Shown: in pieces, positions 59,330 through 64,000 of the stretch
Layout: the number at the start of each line of letters is the position of its first letter
Position numbering within the stretch: position 1 is the first letter of the stretch
Assembly: GCA_947631945.1 (NCBI GenBank)
Contig: CANRNI010000006.1
Location: forward strand, 1 to 64,000
Direction of reading: 5' to 3'
From: an uncultured Clostridia bacterium
GTDB lineage: Bacteria > Bacillota > Clostridia > Oscillospirales > Acutalibacteraceae
DNA: 64,000 nucleotides
The notes under the pieces: model-generated
Told to the model about the DNA's origin: nothing
The model's input: the letters and a program-made list of their open reading frames with translations, nothing else
The model's database searches: none
Position numbers and translations under genes: made by a program

Positions 59330-59376
59330 GGCAATAAAGTACAAAAAGCGATTAAAACTTTTTGCGGTTATTCCTT
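59330..59376. repeat. Possible diverged short MITE-like element
   Basis: AGGCAATAAAGTACAAAAAG ... CTTTTTGCGGTTATTCCT, with TA on both sides, has the outline of a short family A element with an AAAAAG/CTTTTT inner stem. Of the rest of the 59286-59664 gap, only the operator-like repeats below were recognised. Confidence 0.4.
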
Positions 59377-59560
59377 AACAAAATAAACGCGGCCGGCGGT
59401 TTTTTTGCCGAAGTCCCGAAAACAATTCCTTATCCGTCCGCGATATTATATCTCTATAGGCGTCACCTCTTACCGATTATTTATTAAGGCGTAGGTCGGA
59501 GATTAATATTCCGAACCGTTTTTATATATGCGGATAAAATAATCCACGCTTAAATAATAA

Positions 59561-59619
59561 ACTATCAGTAATCATTTGTCAATACTATCAGTAAATTTTT
59601 ATTACTTTATGTAAGTAAT
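59561..59619. promoter_or_regulatory. Operator-like repeats before the XRE regulator
   Basis: ACTATCAGTAA occurs at 59561-59571 and 59584-59594 (23-base period), and the inverted repeat ATTACTT-TATGT-AAGTAAT is at 59601-59619, next to a TATACT. These are 45-100 bases before the regulator gene and are likely binding sites for it. Confidence 0.5.
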
Positions 59620-59664
59620 ATACTTTTCTTATTATGACTGATTGTTTAAAGCGAGGTACTATTT

Positions 59665-60036
59665 GTGGATAAAAATACAAACATCGAAATCGGCGAAAGA
59701 ATAAGGCAGACAAGAACAAGCTTGGGACTTTCACGCGAAAAATTATCTGAAATGCTCGGTATATCATCACTTTTTTTAGGTTTTATAGAGTGCGGACAGA
59801 GAGGAATGTCGTTAACCACTCTTATAAATTTATGCACCGTGTTAAATACCTCGACGGATTTTATTCTGCTGGGAAAAATGCCGTCGGAACCCAGACAGGA
59901 GCTTATAGACGCGGTAAATTCCATAGACGAAAAATTTATTCCGCTCGCTATAGAAAATATAAACAGCTTTAAGAGACTTGTTTCACTCGTTCAAAAAATA
60001 GGAGCGGACAAAAACTCGAATAATATAAAAGCATGA
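59665..60036 (+). CDS. XRE-family transcriptional regulator
   Basis: A 123-residue protein with an N-terminal Cro/CI-type helix-turn-helix (IGERIRQTRTSLGLSREKL, then GISSLFLGFIECGQRGMSL) and a C-terminal helical part, PRQELIDAVNSIDEKFIPLA. It is similar in plan to the regulator at 19948. It starts at GTG 59665, GAGG upstream. Its neighbours, a secreted protein and a sugar isomerase, suggest no clear target; self-regulation is likely from the repeats upstream. Confidence 0.85.
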   Translation: MDKNTNIEIGERIRQTRTSLGLSREKLSEMLGISSLFLGFIECGQRGMSLTTLINLCTVLNTSTDFILLGKMPSEPRQELIDAVNSIDEKFIPLAIENINSFKRLVSLVQKIGADKNSNNIKA

Positions 60037-60134
60037 GAAAAGCTGCAACAGAAGAATTTAAAATAGAAAAAATATATATTATCCAATCGGGAATTTCCTT
60101 TTCCGTTTAACAACGCTTTTGGTCTATTTTTGTG

Positions 60135-60163
60135 TTGACACACAGTATAATTTGGTATATAAT
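60135..60163 (+). promoter_or_regulatory. Promoter of the sugar isomerase gene
   Basis: TTGACA, 17 bases, TATAAT: full consensus, 46 bases upstream of the start codon. Confidence 0.8.
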
Positions 60164-60208
60164 TAGCCTGATTAAATATATACTGTGTTTTCACGGAGGT
60201 TTATCAAA

Positions 60209-61060
60209 ATGTACAATTTTCCTATAGGTGTAATAATAGACAGCTTTAAATGCGATTTAAAGGAAGCGGTCAAAAAAGCCGCCAAGCTCGGCGCCGACGG
60301 TATTCAGGTTTACGCTTCGAGAGGAGAAATGGCTCCCGAAAATATTTCTCACGGTCAAAGAAAAGAATTTTTAAAGCTGGTCAAGGATAACGGACTTGTC
60401 ATATCCGCTCTTTGCGGAGACCTCGGAAGCGGAGGTTTTACAATTCCCGAAAACAATCCCAAAAAAATAGAAAAATCAAAAGAAATCCTCGAAATGGCAA
60501 AGGAAATGGAAACCGATATCGTTACTACACATATCGGCGTAGTACCTGCCGACCCGAATCATGACCGTTATAAGATTATGCAGGAGGCCTGCTTCAGTCT
60601 TGCCGAGTATGCCGATAAACTCGACGCTCATTTCGCTATTGAAACAGGTCCCGAAACCTCGGCGACGCTCAAAAATTTCCTTGACTCATTGGGCTCCAAG
60701 GGCGTAGGCGTAAATCTCGACCCCGCGAACCTCGTAATGGTAACGGGCGACGACCCTGTAGGCGCGGTTCACAATCTTAAGGATTATATAGTTCACACCC
60801 ACGCGAAGGACGGCAAACAGCTTTTCTACCGCGACCCCGAAATCGTGTACGGAATAAAAAAGGACGTTATCGTAACGGACGAATCTTTCCTTGAGGTGCC
60901 CCTCGGAGAGGGCGGAGTGGATTTTCCGAATTACTTAAAGGCGCTTGAGGAAATAGGTTACAGAGGATTCCTTACAATCGAACGTGAGGTTGGCGACGAC
61001 CCCGCCGCGGATATCGGCAAGGCTGTGGTATTCTTGCGCGATATTATTGCGGCAAACTAA
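60209..61060 (+). CDS. Sugar phosphate isomerase/epimerase (xylose isomerase-like TIM barrel)
   Basis: A 283-residue AP-endonuclease-2/xylose-isomerase-like barrel enzyme. Metal-binding acidic and His residues appear in FAIETGPETS, GVNLDPANLVM, VHTHAKDG and FLTIEREVGDDP, at the ends of barrel strands as expected. Members isomerise or epimerise keto-sugars and inositol derivatives; the substrate is not known. The start is ATG 60209 after GGAGG; an upstream in-frame start at 60185 overlaps the ribosome site. The stop codon TAA is half target TA and half first base of a MITE-like element. Confidence 0.85.
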   Translation: MYNFPIGVIIDSFKCDLKEAVKKAAKLGADGIQVYASRGEMAPENISHGQRKEFLKLVKDNGLVISALCGDLGSGGFTIPENNPKKIEKSKEILEMAKEMETDIVTTHIGVVPADPNHDRYKIMQEACFSLAEYADKLDAHFAIETGPETSATLKNFLDSLGSKGVGVNLDPANLVMVTGDDPVGAVHNLKDYIVHTHAKDGKQLFYRDPEIVYGIKKDVIVTDESFLEVPLGEGGVDFPNYLKALEEIGYRGFLTIEREVGDDPAADIGKAVVFLRDIIAAN

Positions 61061-61232
61061 GGCAACACCGCACAATTAACGGCTACCGCCTTTGCCGCGC
61101 ATCTGTACCGATATTTTCCGTCATTTTTGCCAAAAGCTCCTTGAAATACGTCAGTATTCCTGCGTCACTTTTGTCAATCTGGCGAAAAATATCACGGCAC
61201 ATCTGCACGACAATAATTATGCGGTATTGCCC
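61060..61232. mobile_element. MITE-like palindromic element, family A, 173 bp, in a stop codon
   Basis: Ends AGGCAACACCGCACAATTA and GGGCAATACCGCATAATTA (right end read inward); TA at 61058-61059 and 61233-61234. The left TA plus the element's first A make the isomerase stop codon. The element lies 28 bases before argH. Confidence 0.85.
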
Positions 61233-61260
61233 TAACATTAAATGAAACAGAGGACAGTCA

Positions 61261-62628
61261 ATGAAGCTTTGGACGGGACGCTTTTCCAAGGAAGCGGATA
61301 AAATTACAAATGATTTCAATTCCTCCATAGGCACAGATAAAAGAATGTACCGCGAGGATATAGAGGGCAGTATCGCTCACGCCGAGATGCTCGGGATTCA
61401 GGGCATTATTTCGCCCGAGGACGCGGACGCTATAATCGGCGGTTTAAAGCAGATTAAAAGCGAAATTGATTCGGGAACGCTCGAAATAGATATGACGGCC
61501 GAGGATATACATACGTTTGTCGAGGGCGAGCTGACTAAACGCATAGGCGACGCGGGCAAGAGACTGCACACCGCAAGAAGCCGCAACGACCAGGTCGCGC
61601 TTGACATAAGGCTGAATCTTATGAAAGAGTGCGATGAAGTTGACGGACTTCTCCGCCGTCTTATAGGAGTGCTTGCCGATATGGGCGAAAAATACGCCGA
61701 CGCAGTAATGTCGGGATATACTCATTTACAGCGCGCTCAGCCCGTAACGTTCGGTCACTATATGCTGGCTTACGCCGAGATGTTTTTAAGGGATATCGAG
61801 CGCCTTGCCGACTGCAAAAAAAGAACGGCGCGTTCGCCGCTCGGCTGCTGCGCCCTTGCCGGCACCACCTATAATACGGACAGATACAAAACGGCCGAGC
61901 TTCTCGGTTTTTCCGATATATGCCATAATTCGCTCGACGGCGTTTCGGACAGAGATTTCATTATCGAATTTTCATCGTGTCTTTCGATTATATCCGTTCA
62001 TCTTTCAAGGTTTTCGGAGGAAATAATACTTTGGTGCTCTCATGAATTTAAATACATCGAGCTTGACGACGCTTTTTCAACAGGTTCAAGCATTATGCCC
62101 CAAAAGAAAAATCCCGATATCGCCGAGCTTGTAAGAGGAAAATCGGGCAGAGTATTCGGCGACAATATGAATATCCTTACCGTTATGAAAGGTATACCGC
62201 TTGCGTATAATAAGGATATGCAGGAGGATAAGGACTGCATTTTTGACGCGTCCGACACCGTAAAGGCGTGTCTTACGGCGTTTATCCCCATGATAGAAAC
62301 GATGAACGTAAAAACGGAGAATTTAAGAAAAGCGGCGGCCGGAGGATTTATAAACGCTACCGACTGCGCCGATTATCTTGTTTCAAAGGGCATACCGTTC
62401 CGCGACGCTTATAAAATAACCGGTGCGCTCGTGGCTCTTTGCATTGAAAAAAACACTACTCTTGAGGAGCTTCCTCTTGATGAGTACAAAAAGCTCTCGG
62501 AAAAATTTGACGAAGGCGTTTATGAGGCTGTAAACCTTGACCGCTGTGTAAACAGCAGAACTTCCGCAGGAGGTCCCGCGCCTGAAAACGTCAGAGCCGA
62601 GGCGAAAAGAGTAAAATCTCTTATATAA
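61261..62628 (+). CDS. argH: Argininosuccinate lyase
   Basis: Splits argininosuccinate into arginine and fumarate, the last step of arginine synthesis. The 455 residues are complete: LWTGRFSKEADKITNDFNSS at the start, TARSRNDQVALDIRL, SGYTHLQRAQPVTFGHYM and the fumarase-superfamily signature GSSIMPQKKNPDIAELVRGK near residue 278. ATG 61261 after AGAGGACAG. The other arg genes are not in the window. The K+ transporter gene follows 12 bases after the stop. Confidence 0.96.
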   Translation: MKLWTGRFSKEADKITNDFNSSIGTDKRMYREDIEGSIAHAEMLGIQGIISPEDADAIIGGLKQIKSEIDSGTLEIDMTAEDIHTFVEGELTKRIGDAGKRLHTARSRNDQVALDIRLNLMKECDEVDGLLRRLIGVLADMGEKYADAVMSGYTHLQRAQPVTFGHYMLAYAEMFLRDIERLADCKKRTARSPLGCCALAGTTYNTDRYKTAELLGFSDICHNSLDGVSDRDFIIEFSSCLSIISVHLSRFSEEIILWCSHEFKYIELDDAFSTGSSIMPQKKNPDIAELVRGKSGRVFGDNMNILTVMKGIPLAYNKDMQEDKDCIFDASDTVKACLTAFIPMIETMNVKTENLRKAAAGGFINATDCADYLVSKGIPFRDAYKITGALVALCIEKNTTLEELPLDEYKKLSEKFDEGVYEAVNLDRCVNSRTSAGGPAPENVRAEAKRVKSLI

Positions 62629-62640
62629 ATCATATTGATA

Positions 62641-64000
62641 ATGAAAAATATAAAAAGCAACGATTCCGATAAATCACGGAAAACAATAAAAAAACGGTTT
62701 TTTGCCGTATCATTTACAAAGACGGTCGCGCTGGGGTACTTTATACTTTTGCTTCTCGGCACATTTCTGCTTATGCTGCCTGTATCGTCAAAGAGCGGCG
62801 GCGTTACGTCGTTTTTCGACGCTCTGACTACGGCGACGTCGGCGTCGTGCGTAACGGGACTTATAGTATTTGACACCTTTTCTCATTGGTCGCTTTTCGG
62901 ACAGCTTGTGCTTCTTGTCCTTATACAAATTGGCGGCTTGGGTTATATGACAATTATAACGTTTTGTTCCGTAATTCTCGGCAGAAGAATAGGTCTGCGC
63001 GAACGCGGTCTTTTAAAGGAAAGCACAAATTCGCTTTATCTCGGCGGACTTATAGCCCTTACCAAAAAGATATTTATAGGAACGCTGATTTTTGAGCTTG
63101 GCGGAGCGGTTCTGCTTTCCACCCGTTTTATAGGAATATTCGGAATAAAACGCGGAATTTATTACAGTATTTTTCACTCTGTTTCGGCTTTCTGCAACGC
63201 GGGGTTCGATTTAATGGGCGTTCTGGAGCCATACAGCTCGCTTACTGATTTCAAATCCGACCCGATTGTACTTTTGACGGTGTGTTTTTTGATATTTGTC
63301 GGCGGTATAGGCTTTATAGTATGGGACGATTTTACGCGCCATAAATTCAAAATAAAAAAATACAGACTTCATTCCAAAATCGCGCTTGCCGTCAGCGCGG
63401 CTCTTACCGTTCTCGGCGCGGCGGCAGTATTTGTTCTCGAATACGGCAACGAATTAAAGGATATGCCGCTTTACGAAAAGGCTCTTAACGCTTTATTCGC
63501 GTCCGTTACCGCGAGGACGGCGGGTTTTAATTCGATAGATTCTTCAAATATGACTTCCGGAACGGTCGCTGTAAATATTCTTTTAATGCTTACGGGAGGA
63601 AGTCCCGGTTCCACGGCAGGCGGAATGAAAACCACAACTTTAGCGGTTCTTCTTCTCGCCGCTCGCGCCGATATAAAAAACTCAAAGCATATAAACGTTT
63701 ACGGCAGAAGAATCGAGGAGGACGTTGTAAGAAAAGCGCTTACGGTCGCTATGATTTACTTTACCTTTGTTTTTATATCATGCGTTCTTCTCGGTATTAC
63801 AAATAAATCGTTAAGCCTTTCGGAAATGATGTTTGAGGTGTCCTCCGCCATTGGGACAGTAGGAATATCCTGCGGGGCGATGGCTAAACTGAATCTGTTC
63901 GGTCAGATGCTCATAACCTTGCTTATGTACTGCGGCAGAGTGGGAAGTATGTCTTTCGCGCTGATTTTTACGCGCAGCAAAACGCCCTCTGCGGTCATGA
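62641..64000 (+). CDS. ktrB: TrkH/KtrB-family potassium transporter (3' end beyond window)
   Basis: The frame is open from ATG 62641 to the last base of the window, 453 codons. It encodes a Trk/Ktr membrane subunit with four M1-P-M2-like repeats; the selectivity-filter loops are visible in order as ASCVTGLIV, VSAFCNAGFD, ARTAGFNSID and AIGTVGISCG, giving the four filter glycines. LLMLTGGSPGSTAGGMKTTT is the intramembrane loop between repeats. It imports K+, usually with a cytoplasmic NAD/ATP-binding KtrA/TrkA partner, which is likely to lie just beyond the window. The C-terminus is close (about 10-20 residues missing by family length). No clear ribosome site precedes the start, so coupling to argH is possible. 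Confidence 0.9.
   Translation, partial: MKNIKSNDSDKSRKTIKKRFFAVSFTKTVALGYFILLLLGTFLLMLPVSSKSGGVTSFFDALTTATSASCVTGLIVFDTFSHWSLFGQLVLLVLIQIGGLGYMTIITFCSVILGRRIGLRERGLLKESTNSLYLGGLIALTKKIFIGTLIFELGGAVLLSTRFIGIFGIKRGIYYSIFHSVSAFCNAGFDLMGVLEPYSSLTDFKSDPIVLLTVCFLIFVGGIGFIVWDDFTRHKFKIKKYRLHSKIALAVSAALTVLGAAAVFVLEYGNELKDMPLYEKALNALFASVTARTAGFNSIDSSNMTSGTVAVNILLMLTGGSPGSTAGGMKTTTLAVLLLAARADIKNSKHINVYGRRIEEDVVRKALTVAMIYFTFVFISCVLLGITNKSLSLSEMMFEVSSAIGTVGISCGAMAKLNLFGQMLITLLMYCGRVGSMSFALIFTRSKTPSAVM

Noticed and set aside
61083..61334. Recurring peptide with YRIIIVVQMC and FKELLAKMTENIGTD in frames at 61083-61334, 16371-16586 and 28174-28608
   Set aside because: It is the chance translation of the 173-bp palindromic element; frames start and stop in flanking DNA and lack ribosome sites.

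Overview
The window comes from a low- to mid-GC, endospore-forming member of the Clostridia (Firmicutes), most likely an Oscillospirales/Ruminococcaceae-type gut commensal. I judge this from the strong Shine-Dalgarno sites, TTGACA-N17-TATAAT promoters, a YunB sporulation protein, a TPP and a tandem glycine riboswitch, a V/A-type ATPase operon in the Enterococcus order, dockerin modules of the DARxVLR type, and a bile salt hydrolase. The genus cannot be fixed by eye.

Layout. 1-3.0 kb: a secreted metallophosphoesterase and PRPP synthetase. 3.1-7.2 kb: a TPP-riboswitch-controlled pyrimidine (HMP precursor) ABC transporter with a thiamine-binding protein, and thiamine pyrophosphokinase on the other strand. 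7.3-16.4 kb: a nine-gene V/A-type ATPase operon (ntpFIKECGABD) whose rotor subunit carries the Na+ ligands. 16.6-23.4 kb: M28 peptidase, Mn2+ exporter MntP, bile salt hydrolase, an XRE regulator, a GH31 alpha-xylosidase and a small membrane protein. 23.8-31.3 kb: two secreted proteins sharing an unusual CxxC/HxxxH tail, a histidine kinase and a convergent LytTR response regulator, with two sets of LytTR-like direct repeats between them. 31.4-38.2 kb: a PAP2 phosphatase, a DUF1349 protein, a PHP phosphoesterase, then an ECF sigma/anti-sigma-like pair followed by three dockerin proteins and a 53-residue membrane peptide. 38.2-54 kb: ThiI and cysteine desulfurase, YunB, LigA, TrmO, a Nudix hydrolase, a glycine-riboswitch-controlled AGCS transporter, RidA with threonine deaminase, a MATE pump, a nucleotidyltransferase and Nnr. 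54.4-64 kb: UxuA with a minimal SufBC-like (SMS) pair, a secreted protein, an XRE regulator, a sugar isomerase, ArgH, and a TrkH/KtrB transporter cut by the window end.

The most distinctive feature is a family of palindromic, non-coding, MITE-like elements. The full form is 173 bp, flanked by TA, with AGGCAATACCGCA or AGGAACCACTGA ends. Six full copies, one copy with an insert and several short, hybrid or decayed copies are scattered here, all intergenic. One has inserted between the -35 and -10 of the histidine-kinase promoter; removing it with one TA restores TTGACA-N17-TATAAT exactly. Another sits inside the stop codon of a sugar isomerase. Two other repeat families (TTGACAATGTACAA palindromes and a three-hairpin unit) mark gene ends.

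Functionally the window links thiamine and sulfur trafficking (thi genes, ThiI, IscS, SMS), Na+/K+/Mn2+ homeostasis (V-ATPase, AGCS, TrkH, MntP) and gut-surface interaction (bile salt hydrolase, LRR and dockerin proteins). No tRNA, rRNA, CRISPR array, phage or IS transposase gene was seen.
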